This document shows, piece by piece, positions 1 to 8,294 of a stretch of 64,000 nucleotides of DNA. The stretch covers positions 62,001 to 126,000 of the forward strand of contig JADJUS010000022.1 of the NCBI GenBank assembly GCA_016716905.1, in the 5' to 3' direction. The notes under the pieces were generated by a model. The model saw only the letters and a list, made by a program, of their open reading frames with translations, ran no database searches and was not told the DNA's origin. This DNA is from Acidobacteriota bacterium. Lineage in GTDB: Bacteria; Acidobacteriota; Vicinamibacteria; Vicinamibacterales; SCN-69-37. Positions within the stretch are counted from its first letter, which is position 1. The number at the start of each line of letters is the position of its first letter. Position numbers and translations under genes: made by a program.

Positions 1-233
1 GCGATGACGAGCACTTTCTTGGACTTGCCGAGGCCGTGCGGCAGCACCACCGTGCCACGCACCATCTGGTCGGCGTGTTTCGGATCAACGCCCAGACGAA
101 TCGACAGCTCGACGGTTTCGTCGAACTTCGTGTACTTGACCTTCTGAATCAGCGGAACAGCCTCTTCAACCGTGTGAGGCCTGACCGGCACCTGTTCGCG
201 CGCGGCCGTATACTTCTTCCCTCTCGAACGCAT
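1..233 (-). CDS. rplA: 50S ribosomal protein L1, N-terminal part (cut by window edge)
   Basis: About 77 codons are visible, starting at the ATG at 231-233; the C-terminal two thirds lie beyond the window. The product begins MRSRGKKYTAAREQV and contains the L1-type stretch KYTKFDETVELSIRLGVDPK, followed by VVLPHGLGKSKKVLVI. L1 binds 23S rRNA at the L1 stalk and its own mRNA, so autogenous control is usual in this family. It directly follows rplK, as in most bacterial rplKA operons, about 114 nt downstream. Assignment is secure despite the truncation. Confidence 0.93.
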   Translation of the reverse strand, partial: MRSRGKKYTAAREQVPVRPHTVEEAVPLIQKVKYTKFDETVELSIRLGVDPKHADQMVRGTVVLPHGLGKSKKVLVI

Positions 234-347
234 GACACTCCTTTGGTGGTTCCAACGGGGGTGTAATCCCCCCACTCTGCGGAAACTACAATCTGAAATC
301 GGTAATCGGTAATCGCTTATCGATCATCGGCAATCTTGCAAACAACC

Positions 348-773
348 TCAGCCCACAACGTCCAGGCCCATCGAGCGCGCCGTGCCTGCGACCGAGCGCA
401 CGGCCGAGGCCAGCGTGTCGGTGTTCAGGTCGGGCAGCTTGATCTTGGCAATCTCTTCCACCTGCTTCGCGGTGACCGTGCCCACCTTGTTCTTGTTGGG
501 CACGCCCGACCCTTTCGCGATGTTCGCGGCGCGCTTGAGCAGAATCGCGGCGGGCGGCGTCTTCAGGATGAACGTGTACGACCGGTCGGAATAGATCGTG
601 ACCACGGCCGGAATGATCAGCCCGTCCTGCGCGGCCGTCTTCGCGTTGAAGTTCTTGCAGAAGTCCATGATGTTCACGCCATGAGGACCCAGCGCCGTGC
701 CCACGGGGGGCGCGGGGGTCGCCTTGCCGGCGGCAATCTGGAGTTTGACTTGTGCTGTGACTTTCTTCGCCAT
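348..773 (-). CDS. rplK: 50S ribosomal protein L11
   Basis: The 141-residue product has the usual L11 length and begins MAKKVTAQVKLQIAAGKATP, followed by the conserved PPVGTALGPHGVNIMDFCKNFN block. The N-terminal domain contacts release and elongation factors and the C-terminal domain binds the GTPase-associated region of 23S rRNA. It sits 15 nt downstream of nusG and upstream of rplA, the standard secE-nusG-rplK-rplA order, so the four genes are probably one transcript. Nothing about its sequence looks unusual. Confidence 0.97.
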   Translation of the reverse strand: MAKKVTAQVKLQIAAGKATPAPPVGTALGPHGVNIMDFCKNFNAKTAAQDGLIIPAVVTIYSDRSYTFILKTPPAAILLKRAANIAKGSGVPNKNKVGTVTAKQVEEIAKIKLPDLNTDTLASAVRSVAGTARSMGLDVVG

Positions 774-788
774 TGTTTTCTCTCTGTC

Positions 789-1331
789 CTAGAACTTCTC
801 GACCTGGAGGAAATCCAGTTCCACAGGTGTCGCGCGACCGAAGATCGTGACCATGACCTTCAGGGTGTTGCGATCGGTATTCACTTCGTCCACGACGCCG
901 TTGAAGCTGGCGAACGGGCCTTCGTTGATCCGCACCTGATCGCCCTTCTCGAACGAATACTTGGGCTTCGGCTTCTCGGCGGCCACCGTCACCTGATGCA
1001 GGATCTGGTCAACCTCCTCACGCGTCAGCGGCATCGGCTTGGCCCCGGCGCCGACAAACCCGGTCACCTTCGGCGTGTTCTTCACCACGTGCCAGGCGTT
1101 GTCGGACATGTGCATGTCCACGAGGATGTACCCCGGGAAGAACCGGCGCGAGCTCTTCACTTCCTTGCCGGCTCGCCGTTCCACGATGTCCTCGGTCGGA
1201 ATCAGCACTTCACCGATTTCGTCCTGCAGGCCGTACGCCTGCACGCGCTGCTCGAGCGATTCCCGCACCTTGTTCTCGAAGCCCGAGTAGGTGTGGATGA
1301 TGTACCACTGCTTGGTCTTGACGTCCGTCAT
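789..1331 (-). CDS. nusG: Transcription termination/antitermination protein NusG
   Basis: The product is 180 residues from the ATG at 1329-1331 (MTDVKTKQWYIIHTYSGFE). This start is preferred over an upstream in-frame extension because homology begins here and the ATG shares one base with the secE stop (TAATG). The NGN domain covers roughly the first 120 residues (GYILVDMHMSDNAWHVVKNT) and a C-terminal KOW domain contains GDQVRINEGPFASFNGVV. NusG binds RNA polymerase and couples it to Rho or ribosomal S10. Its place between secE and rplK supports the call. Confidence 0.97.
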   Translation of the reverse strand: MTDVKTKQWYIIHTYSGFENKVRESLEQRVQAYGLQDEIGEVLIPTEDIVERRAGKEVKSSRRFFPGYILVDMHMSDNAWHVVKNTPKVTGFVGAGAKPMPLTREEVDQILHQVTVAAEKPKPKYSFEKGDQVRINEGPFASFNGVVDEVNTDRNTLKVMVTIFGRATPVELDFLQVEKF

Positions 1332-1570
1332 TAGCCACCGAACCGTGCGAAGACCCACCGGACGCCTGCCGAAATGCCCAGGTCGACCGCGTACAGGTAA
1401 ATACCAAACAGGGAAGAGACAATGATCACCACGAGTGTGGTGGCCCACACTTCGCGGCGAGCCGGCCAGCTCACCCGTGCCAGTTCGTTCTTGACCTCAG
1501 ACAGAAACCGGCGCGCCCGGGCGATCCGTCCGCCGCCTTGCTCGACCAGTTCCTTGTTGTTGTCCGCCAT
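1331..1570 (-). CDS. secE: Preprotein translocase subunit SecE
   Basis: This is a short 79-residue SecE of the single-membrane-segment type. A basic N-terminal part (RIARARRFLSEVKNELARVS) is followed by the hallmark W-P (VSWPARREVWATT) and one hydrophobic segment (LVVIIVSSLFGIYLYAVDLG). It clamps SecY in the inner-membrane translocon. ATG 1568-1570 is chosen; an in-frame GTG at 1588 would add six residues. The stop overlaps the nusG start by one base, suggesting translational coupling. Confidence 0.93.
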   Translation of the reverse strand: MADNNKELVEQGGGRIARARRFLSEVKNELARVSWPARREVWATTLVVIIVSSLFGIYLYAVDLGISAGVRWVFARFGG

Positions 1571-1603
1571 CGCTGCGTTACCACCCACGTTCCCGGCAAT
1601 TAC

Positions 1604-1679
1604 TGGCAGGCCAGGAGGGACTCGAACCCCCAGCCCTCGGTTTTGGAGACCGATGCTCTACCAATTGAGCTACTGGCCT
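1604..1679 (-). tRNA. tRNA-Trp (CCA anticodon)
   Basis: The minus strand folds as a complete cloverleaf. The acceptor stem is AGGCCAG with CTGGCCT, the D arm is AGCTCAATTGGTAGAGC, the anticodon loop CTCCAAA has anticodon CCA, and the T arm contains GGTTCGAGTCC. The discriminator G is followed by an encoded CCA at 1604-1606. It lies between rpmG and secE, a common bacterial arrangement. Confidence 0.97.
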
Positions 1680-1685
1680 ATTACG

Positions 1686-1777
1686 AATGTTCCAATGCCC
1701 GAAATGTCCGAAATGGCCAAATGGGATTGTGCGACTGCACATTTCGCCATCTCGGTCATTTGTGACATTTCGCCATT
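1686..1777. repeat. Imperfect inverted repeat between rpmG and tRNA-Trp (GAAATG family)
   Basis: Two arms of about 38 nt (1686-1723 and 1740-1777) are imperfect reverse complements around a 16-nt loop. Both are built from spaced ATG/CAT-containing blocks such as GTCCGAAATGG and CATTTCGCC. The same motif forms the larger palindrome at 23987-24219. The transcript could form a long hairpin between rpmG and the tRNA; whether this affects processing is inference. Confidence 0.7.
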
Positions 1778-1782
1778 ACGCG

Positions 1783-1932
1783 TTACTTAGACTCTTTATG
1801 TCCTGTGTGCTTGCGACAGAACCGGCAGAACTTGTTGAACTCCAGACGATCCGAACTCTTCTTCCGGTTCTTCGTCGTGCTGTAGTTGCGGCGCTTGCAC
1901 TCGGTGCACGCCAGCGTCACGATTTCCCGCAT
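1783..1932 (-). CDS. rpmG: 50S ribosomal protein L33
   Basis: A 49-residue basic protein starts at the ATG at 1930-1932 and ends with TAA at 1783-1785. It reads MREIVTLACTECKRRNYSTT, then NRKKSSDRLEFNKFCRFCRK. Two CxxC pairs (ACTEC and FCRFC) mark the zinc-binding version of L33. It lies between tuf and tRNA-Trp/secE, the conserved tuf-rpmG-secE-nusG order, about 70 nt below tuf. Length and motif are typical for the family. Confidence 0.96.
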   Translation of the reverse strand: MREIVTLACTECKRRNYSTTKNRKKSSDRLEFNKFCRFCRKHTGHKESK

Positions 1933-2002
1933 CACTCACCTCAAAAATGGATGAACGCCGAGCCGGCTCCCGAAGAAGCAGGCCCGGCCGTCCACATGGC
2001 TG

Positions 2003-3202
<1,200 letters not shown>

Positions 3203-3310
3203 TGCTCTCTCGTCTCCGTTTATCGGCCGGGCTGCTTTCTGCCCCGCCTACAAGTTTCACTACCCGTCCCCAACACACTCGACTTACTTCAACCCGACGT
3301 TCGCCAATCT

Positions 3311-3386
3311 GGAGCCGATGACCGGGATCGAACCGGTGACCTCGTCCTTACCAAGGACGTGCTCTGCCAACTGAGCTACATCGGCC
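3311..3386 (-). tRNA. tRNA-Thr (GGT anticodon)
   Basis: The minus-strand cloverleaf begins GCCGATGTAGCTCAGTTGG, has the anticodon stem-loop CGTCCTTGGTAAGGACG (anticodon GGT) and a T arm containing GGTTCGATCCC, and ends ATCGGCT with encoded CCA at 3311-3313. It lies just upstream of tuf, as tRNA genes often do in bacteria. Confidence 0.97.
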
Positions 3387-3550
3387 TTCGCTAAACGCCC
3401 GCTACGCGGGCAGCTACGGCCGACAAGTCGGCCTAAGCCTGCAACCCCAATCTCACCCACCACCGCGCTCACATCCCAACCCACATCGCCGGTCAACGGC
3501 TTGCCGGCCGTAGCCACGAGCGCAGCGAGTGTCTGGCGAAGGCCGGAGTC
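3387..3550. repeat. tRNA spacer with inverted repeat (CCTTCGCTAAACG family)
   Basis: The spacer between tRNA-Thr and tRNA-Gly holds two approx. 40-nt arms (about 3383-3422 and 3505-3546) that are imperfect reverse complements. Each pairs blocks like GGCCTTCGC and GCTACGGCC. The arms run a few bases into the tRNA ends. The following spacer (3626-3789) has a related pair. No gene is seen. Confidence 0.6.
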
Positions 3551-3625
3551 TGGAGCGGGAGACGGGGATCGAACCCGCGACCAACAGCTTGGAAGGCTGT
3601 GACTCTACCACTGAGTTACTCCCGC
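3551..3625 (-). tRNA. tRNA-Gly (TCC anticodon)
   Basis: The minus-strand cloverleaf begins GCGGGAGTAACTCAGTGG, has the anticodon arm ACAGCCTTCCAAGCTGT (anticodon TCC), a T arm with GGTTCGATCCC, an acceptor 3' strand CTCCCGC, discriminator T and encoded CCA at 3551-3553. It is the second gene of a four-tRNA cluster upstream of tuf. Confidence 0.97.
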
Positions 3626-3789
3626 CTTCGTTAAACGCTCACTCCGTTCGCAACTTCGGCGGGCTCGCCCGCTGTCTCCGTTCACCGACTGCGTACCGCG
3701 GCTTCGCCCGCACTTTCCGAATCCAGCCCCACCGAAGCGCGTGGCTCGCCAGCCGAAGCTGCGAGCGACGCGAGCGCTTCAGCGAAGGC
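3626..3789. repeat. tRNA spacer with inverted repeat, second copy
   Basis: The spacer between tRNA-Gly and tRNA-Tyr has arms at about 3622-3664 and 3749-3791 that pair imperfectly (GCCTTCGTTAAACGCTC against GAGCGCTTCAGCGAAGGC). It matches the family in the previous spacer. The middle contains further short GC-rich hairpins (GGCGGGCTCGCCCGC). No coding potential is supported. Confidence 0.6.
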
Positions 3790-3876
3790 TGGTGGCGAGG
3801 GAAGGATTCGAACCTTCGAAGGCGCTGGGCCGACAGATTTACAGTCTGTTGCGTTTGACCGCTTCGCTACCTCGCC
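3790..3876 (-). tRNA. tRNA-Tyr (GTA anticodon)
   Basis: A class II tRNA with a long variable arm lies on the minus strand. The 5' end is GGCGAGGTAGCGAAGCGG, the anticodon arm is ACAGACTGTAAATCTGT (anticodon GTA), the T arm contains GGTTCGAATCC, and the acceptor end CTCGCC is followed by A and encoded CCA at 3790-3792. The long variable arm is as expected for tRNA-Tyr. Confidence 0.97.
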
Positions 3877-3909
3877 ATAAATTGACTGCCCCTGCGCGAC
3901 CCCCAAATT

Positions 3910-3986
3910 TGGAGCTGGCGAAGGGATTTGAACCCCCGACCAGCTGATTACAAATCAGCTGCTCTACCGGACTGAGCTACGCCAGC
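3910..3986 (-). tRNA. tRNA-Thr (TGT anticodon)
   Basis: The minus-strand cloverleaf begins GCTGGCGTAGCTCAGTCC, has the anticodon arm AGCTGATTTGTAATCAGCT (anticodon TGT), a T arm with GGTTCAAATCC, a 3' strand CGCCAGC, discriminator T and encoded CCA at 3910-3912. It is the first gene of the tRNA cluster, 48 nt below the rlmB stop. Confidence 0.97.
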
Positions 3987-4034
3987 CAGACGAAACGCCG
4001 ATGGTAGCACGGTCCATGCCAATGCGGCAACCGC

Positions 4035-4757
4035 CTAAGTACGGCTCCGACGCTGCCGGGCCGCCTCAAACAGGGCCACCCCGGTGGCCACCGACACGTT
4101 CAAGCTCTCGACCAGCCCGCCCATCGGGATCTTGACCAGCCGGTCGCACGTTTCCCGTACCAACCGGCGCAGTCCTTCACCCTCGGCCCCCACCACAAAC
4201 GCGGTGGGTATGGTGTAGTCCAGCGAGTCGTAGGTATCACCCGCCTCACCGTCCAGCCCCACCGTCCAGACCCCCAGTGTTTTCAGGGTCTCGAGCGACC
4301 GGGCAATGTTCACCACGGTCGCAATTTTCACGTGATTCACGGCACCCGCCGACGCACGCGCCGTGGCGCCATCCAGGGGCGCCGCATGCCGCGCCTGCCG
4401 GATCACGCCATGGCAGCCGGCACCATCCACCGACCGCAGGATCGCTCCCACGTTTTGCGGGTCTTCGATGCTGTCGAGCACCACCAACAGCGGCGGCCCC
4501 TCGGCCTGCTGCACCAGTTCTTCGATGGTGTACGCGGCCAGCGCCTCAAGATCGGCTGCCACGCCCTGGTGCACGCCGCCGCGGGCCATCTTCTCGAGCG
4601 CCTGGCGATCCACGGTCTCAACCGGGATCCGCAATTCGTGGGCCCGGGCAATCAACGTATCAACCCGCGCGCCCGCCCCACGGACATGGACCAGTCGGGA
4701 CACGCGCCGAGCCTTCAGCGCTTCTCCCACGGCGTGGATTCCATAGATCAAGGGCAT
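4035..4757 (-). CDS. rlmB: 23S rRNA 2'-O-ribose methyltransferase, RlmB/TrmH (SpoU) family
   Basis: The 240-residue product has an N-terminal substrate-binding domain (MPLIYGIHAVGEALKARRVS) and a SpoU/SPOUT methyltransferase domain. The family motifs are DPQNVGAILRS (about residues 98-108), VVGAEGEGLRRLV, and the C-terminal knot IPMGGLVESLNVSVATG. RlmB methylates the ribose of G2251 in 23S rRNA in E. coli; substrate is inferred from family length and motifs. It heads the tRNA-tuf segment, downstream of gltX and separated from it by a 140-nt spacer containing an inverted repeat. Confidence 0.9.
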   Translation of the reverse strand: MPLIYGIHAVGEALKARRVSRLVHVRGAGARVDTLIARAHELRIPVETVDRQALEKMARGGVHQGVAADLEALAAYTIEELVQQAEGPPLLVVLDSIEDPQNVGAILRSVDGAGCHGVIRQARHAAPLDGATARASAGAVNHVKIATVVNIARSLETLKTLGVWTVGLDGEAGDTYDSLDYTIPTAFVVGAEGEGLRRLVRETCDRLVKIPMGGLVESLNVSVATGVALFEAARQRRSRT

Positions 4758-4807
4758 CCAAGCAGAATATCAGTACTGGGGAACTTAGGAACTGGGGAAC
4801 TGGTATT

Positions 4808-4871
4808 CGTAGCGCGGCCTGGGTCTCAAGGCCGCGTTGTCCGGCGCGCTTGAGACCCAGCGCGCCCTACG
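4808..4871. repeat. Inverted repeat of the CGTAGC...GCTACG family
   Basis: Two arms of about 28 nt face each other: CGTAGCGCGGCCTGGGTCTC and, on the other strand, CGTAGGGCGCGCTGGGTCTC. The layout (CGTAG, GC block, CTCAAG, GC block) matches the copy at 7590-7652 and a half copy at 13365-13394. It lies between the rlmB start and the gltX stop and could form a hairpin in the gltX-rlmB transcript. Confidence 0.65.
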
Positions 4872-4898
4872 TTCGGAAAAAACCGAGGACTCCGCCCG

Positions 4899-6353
4899 TT
4901 AGTCTGCCAATCTCCGAGCGCGGGCCGCGCAGCCTGGCACACCGGGGAGCAGGCCCGCGACCCGATCAATGGCGGGCAGGGCCAGGTCGAGTTCCGGGCC
5001 AGACTCCCAGCCGGTCATGGCGACGCGAATGGGGTGAAACAGGGCGCGGCCTTTGACGCCGGTGGCCTCACGGGTCTTCGTCGCGGCGGCCCTGAACGAC
5101 TCCTTCGTCAGCGGCCCTACGTCTGCGATGGCATCGGCGAACACGCGCACGATCTTTGCGCCATCGAGTTCGGCGGCCACAAGTTGTGCGGCGGCGGCCG
5201 CGTCCCACGCGAACACAAACGACACGCGCGCCGGCACTTCCTCCAGCCGGTCAACGGCCCCCACGGCCATCGGCAACACGGCTTCGATCGCCTCAAGCGC
5301 CTCCGGGTGGCTGCCCGCCATAAACCCAGCCGACACAAACCACGGCGCCACGAGCGACGCGAGGTGCGCGGGAGCCGACTGCTTCATGTAGTGCCGGTTG
5401 ATCCACGCCAGCTTCTCGGTGTCGAACACCGCGGAACTGTGACTGACGCGCGACAGATTAAACCGGCGCGCCATCTCGTCGGCCGCCATCAACTCTTCCC
5501 CGTCGCCAGGCGACCAGCCGAGCAGCGCCAGATAGTTAATCAGCGCCTCGGGCAAGTACCCGCGCGCGCGGAACTCGGCCACGCTGGTTGCGCCATGGCG
5601 CTTCGACAGCGGCGCGTGGTCTGGCCCCAGCACCAGCGATAGATGCGCGAACGTCGGAGGCGTCCACCCGAGCGCCTCATAAATCAACACCTGCCGCGGC
5701 GTATTCGAGATGTGATCCTCACCCCGAATGACATGCGTAATCGCCATCTCCGCATCGTCCACCACGACGGCGAAGTTGTACGCCGGGCCGCCGTCAGACC
5801 TCACGATCACGGGATCGCCGATGACGCTTGTGTGGAACGTCACGTCGCCACGCACCACGTCGGGAAACGTCACGTCGCGATCGGCGGGCACGGCGAAGCG
5901 CAGCGCGGCGGCTTCACCGCCCGCGCGCCGGCGCGCCACATCCTGAGGGTCGAGCGTCCGGCAACGGCCCGAGTACTTGGGCGGCAGGCCGGCGGCGAGA
6001 GCGGCGGCCCGCTCCTGCTCCAGTTGGTCGGCGCTGCAGAAGCAGTAGTACGCGCGCCCTGCGGCAATGAGCCGATCGGCCGCGAGACGGTACCGGTCCA
6101 TCCGCTCGGACTGACGATACGGCGGATACGGTCCGCCCACATCCGGGCCCTCATCCCATGTCAATCCGAGCCAGCGCAGATCGTCCTTGATGCCGTCTTC
6201 GGACGCACGCGTGGACCGCTCCACGTCGGTGTCCTCCACCCGCAGCACGAACGTGCCACCCTGGCCACGCGCGAGCAGCCAATTGAACAGCGCCGTGCGG
6301 GCGTTCCCGACGTGCAGCAGTCCCGTCGGACTCGGCGCAAAACGCAGCCGCAT
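4899..6353 (-). CDS. gltX: Glutamyl-tRNA synthetase
   Basis: The 484-residue class I synthetase charges tRNA-Glu (or both Glu and Gln isoacceptors in a non-discriminating enzyme; not decidable here). It opens MRLRFAPSPTGLLHVGNART, with HVGN as the HIGH motif, and has LSKRHGATSV as the KMSKS loop near residue 250. A cysteine pair (YCFC) near residue 107 and GRC further on sit where some GluRS enzymes bind zinc. The C-terminal anticodon-binding domain is alpha-helical. It lies 11 nt from the ispDF stop, so co-transcription is likely. Confidence 0.96.
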   Translation of the reverse strand: MRLRFAPSPTGLLHVGNARTALFNWLLARGQGGTFVLRVEDTDVERSTRASEDGIKDDLRWLGLTWDEGPDVGGPYPPYRQSERMDRYRLAADRLIAAGRAYYCFCSADQLEQERAAALAAGLPPKYSGRCRTLDPQDVARRRAGGEAAALRFAVPADRDVTFPDVVRGDVTFHTSVIGDPVIVRSDGGPAYNFAVVVDDAEMAITHVIRGEDHISNTPRQVLIYEALGWTPPTFAHLSLVLGPDHAPLSKRHGATSVAEFRARGYLPEALINYLALLGWSPGDGEELMAADEMARRFNLSRVSHSSAVFDTEKLAWINRHYMKQSAPAHLASLVAPWFVSAGFMAGSHPEALEAIEAVLPMAVGAVDRLEEVPARVSFVFAWDAAAAAQLVAAELDGAKIVRVFADAIADVGPLTKESFRAAATKTREATGVKGRALFHPIRVAMTGWESGPELDLALPAIDRVAGLLPGVPGCAARARRLAD

Positions 6354-6364
6354 CGGTGCGGGCG

Positions 6365-7084
6365 TCAGGGCCGGCCCCCTTTCAGCAGCGCCACGGCGTG
6401 GGACGCGATCGCATCACCGGTACCGACGGCATCCACACCTTCGTTTGTCTTGCCCTTCACGCTCACCGCCTCTACTGAAACCCCAAGCACCGTCGCCAGG
6501 CTGGCGCGAATCGCCGGTACGTGCGGCGCCAGCTTTGGCCGCTCCAGCACCACCGTCACGTCCACATTCACCACTCGCCAGCCATGTTCCCGGACGGCAG
6601 TCACCGCACGACCAAGCAGGTCCAGGCCGGCGGCATCTTTCCAACGCGCGTCCGTGTTGGGAAACAACTGGCCGATGTCGCCGATGCCGGCAGCGCCGAG
6701 GATGGCATCGGTCAGCGCGTGGCACACCACATCTCCATCCGAGTGCGCGAGTGGACCACGTTCAAACGGCACGGTCACACCGGCCAGCACCAGCGTGCGG
6801 CCCTCCACCAGACGATGGAGGTCGTAGCCGGTGCCGACGCGCGATTGTGCCGTCCACAGCGCCTGCGCCTGCTCCACGTCACGCGCGGTTGTGACCTTGA
6901 CGTTGCTCACGTCGCCTTCCACCACCCGAACCTCACTTCCCATCCACTCCACCAACTGCGCCTCATCAGTCGCCTCTGCGTGCCCCTCACCCGCGGCCAT
7001 GGCCGCAACGAGCACATCGCGACGGAATCCCTGCGGCGTCTGCGCGAGCCACACTTCAGCGCGCGGCTCGGTTCCGAACAACAT
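6365..7084 (-). CDS. ispF: IspDF, C-terminal part of IspD fused to IspF (downstream half of a frameshifted gene)
   Basis: This 239-residue frame begins within the IspD domain (EVWLAQTPQGFRRDVL and DEAQLVEWMGSEVRVVEGD) and continues into a full IspF domain from RVGTGYDLHRLVEGRTL. IspF, 2-C-methyl-D-erythritol 2,4-cyclodiphosphate synthase, keeps its metal site (GYDLHRL with D and H; AHSDGDVVCHALTDA) and the C-terminal KGKTNEG loop. IspDF fusions catalyse two steps of the MEP isoprenoid pathway. The ATG at 7082-7084 is not a natural start. It is in a different frame from the IspD start at 7526, and the two pieces overlap at 7056-7084. Confidence 0.88.
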   Translation of the reverse strand: MLFGTEPRAEVWLAQTPQGFRRDVLVAAMAAGEGHAEATDEAQLVEWMGSEVRVVEGDVSNVKVTTARDVEQAQALWTAQSRVGTGYDLHRLVEGRTLVLAGVTVPFERGPLAHSDGDVVCHALTDAILGAAGIGDIGQLFPNTDARWKDAAGLDLLGRAVTAVREHGWRVVNVDVTVVLERPKLAPHVPAIRASLATVLGVSVEAVSVKGKTNEGVDAVGTGDAIASHAVALLKGGRP

Positions 7085-7526
7085 GCCGACGGGCGTCGCC
7101 CGCTGCCACGCGTTTGACGGTGTCGGCCACTGGAATCGCGGGCACGGCCGCGCCGCTCTCGGCCGCGGCAGTCACGACGCGATCGATCACCTCTCGCGAC
7201 ACAAACGGCCGTGCGGCATCGTGGACGAGCACAATCGTTGCCGCGTCCGACACGGCGGCCACACCCGCGCGCACTGAGTCTTGCCTGCGCTCGCCGCCGG
7301 CCACCACCCGACATGCGGCACGTGTGAGCCCGACCAGCGCCGAGCCGTCCGCCACCCAGTCGGCCGGCAGGACAACAACGAGTTCGCTGACGGCCGGATG
7401 GGCATCACACGCCGCCACGCTGCGCTGCAGCATCGTACGGCCGCCCAGATCCACCAATTGCTTCGGCACCGCGCCACCAGCACGTACGCCCCGGCCGGCC
7501 GCCACGAGAATCACTGAGACAGACAC
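7056..7526 (-). CDS. ispD: IspD (2-C-methyl-D-erythritol 4-phosphate cytidylyltransferase), N-terminal part, frameshifted
   Basis: The 156-residue frame from GTG 7524-7526 has the nucleotidyltransferase loop VILVAAGRGVRAGGAVPKQL, then VVLPADW, GGERRQDSVRAG, VLVHDAARPFVS and PVADTVKRV. It runs out at RNRAAR and stops at 7056, exactly where the other frame takes up the domain. Removing one base near 7072-7078 (GGAACC to GGACC on the coding strand) would give a continuous VVRTEPRAEVWLAQTPQGF. Since IspD is normally essential, a sequencing or assembly error is more likely than a real lesion. Confidence 0.87.
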   Translation of the reverse strand: MSVSVILVAAGRGVRAGGAVPKQLVDLGGRTMLQRSVAACDAHPAVSELVVVLPADWVADGSALVGLTRAACRVVAGGERRQDSVRAGVAAVSDAATIVLVHDAARPFVSREVIDRVVTAAAESGAAVPAIPVADTVKRVAAGDARRHVVRNRAAR

Positions 7527-7589
7527 CGGACAATTCTAAGGCGCTTTCGACGTCGCCGGGTCTGAAGGCCCGGCCTCCTTCTGGATGTA

Positions 7590-7652
7590 CGTAGCTCGGG
7601 CTGTTCCTCAAGCCCGAGGAATTCTCGGCCTTGAGGAGCAGGCCGAGCTACG
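7590..7652. repeat. Near-perfect inverted repeat that contains the B3/B4 gene stop codon
   Basis: Left arm CGTAGCTCGGGCTGTTCCTC and right arm, read on the other strand, CGTAGCTCGGCCTGCTCCTC pair over about 28 nt around a 5-nt centre. The right arm supplies the TAG stop (7648-7650) of the minus-strand B3/B4 gene, so the element seems to have landed at that gene's 3' end. It is the clearest member of the family at 4808-4871 and 13365-13394. Confidence 0.75.
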
Positions 7653-8277
7653 ACTGGAAACCACAGAACGTCTGGACGCGCTCGCGCGTCATTGCAAGCG
7701 CTCCTTCGGCGACCGATGTATCCAACGCCACCGGCGCGAAGATCACAACAATCGCCTGCGTCGTCTCCACCGTCACCATCGTCCGCGCTGAGTCCGATGT
7801 CGGATTCCCGAACGGCCCGAGCGCGTCGGCCAACACCAGGCGGCCGGCCACGTGCACCTGGTCTTTCCGAATGCCCGCGTACGACTCATCGGGATGTCCC
7901 AACCTCAAGACCACCGGACCTTCGATGCGACCGGCGTCATACAGACCAAACGGCAATTGCGATTCGAGCGAACACCAGTTGATGACATCCACAAGGCTGT
8001 TGACGCGCGGCAGTGGATCGCCCTTCCTGACGCGCCTCCACAACGCTTCAGACGACGGGCGGTTTTTGGTGGGGTCAAGGCCCACGCGCTTGTACATCGT
8101 GCGGACGGCGGCGGTGACGTCCGCCATGTCGCTCGAAACGCGCATGCGCTCGGCGGCCTGTGCCAGCGGGGCATCCATCCGAGGGTCGTGCGCCACCACA
8201 GTCACCGAGGAAAACTCGGCACTGATCGGCAAGACGAGCGCAGCGACTGCGGGGTCTACGGCAACTGCGTCGCGCAT
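7648..8277 (-). CDS. B3/B4 (tRNA-binding/editing-like) domain protein
   Basis: The 209-residue protein resembles stand-alone B3/B4-domain proteins related to the editing module of phenylalanyl-tRNA synthetase beta. Family-like segments are YKRVGLDPTKNRPSSEALWRR, LPRVNSLVDVINWCSLES, LPFGLYDAGRIEGPVVLRLG and FGNPTSDSARTMVTVET. Members are suspected to hydrolyse or bind mischarged or modified aminoacyl groups, but the substrate is unknown. It follows the YacL-type gene by 17 nt and is probably in its operon. The stop lies inside an inverted repeat, so the last residues may have changed. Confidence 0.78.
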   Translation of the reverse strand: MRDAVAVDPAVAALVLPISAEFSSVTVVAHDPRMDAPLAQAAERMRVSSDMADVTAAVRTMYKRVGLDPTKNRPSSEALWRRVRKGDPLPRVNSLVDVINWCSLESQLPFGLYDAGRIEGPVVLRLGHPDESYAGIRKDQVHVAGRLVLADALGPFGNPTSDSARTMVTVETTQAIVVIFAPVALDTSVAEGALAMTRERVQTFCGFQS

Positions 8278-8294
8278 GAGTGAGAGCGGTGGAC

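Noticed and set aside
336..1334. 332-residue plus-strand reading frame over rplK and nusG
   Set aside because: It is the antisense shadow of the minus-strand genes; composition is His/Arg-rich with no domain.
5643..6827. 394-residue plus-strand reading frame over gltX and ispF
   Set aside because: Antisense shadow of well-supported genes; high GC gives long open frames.
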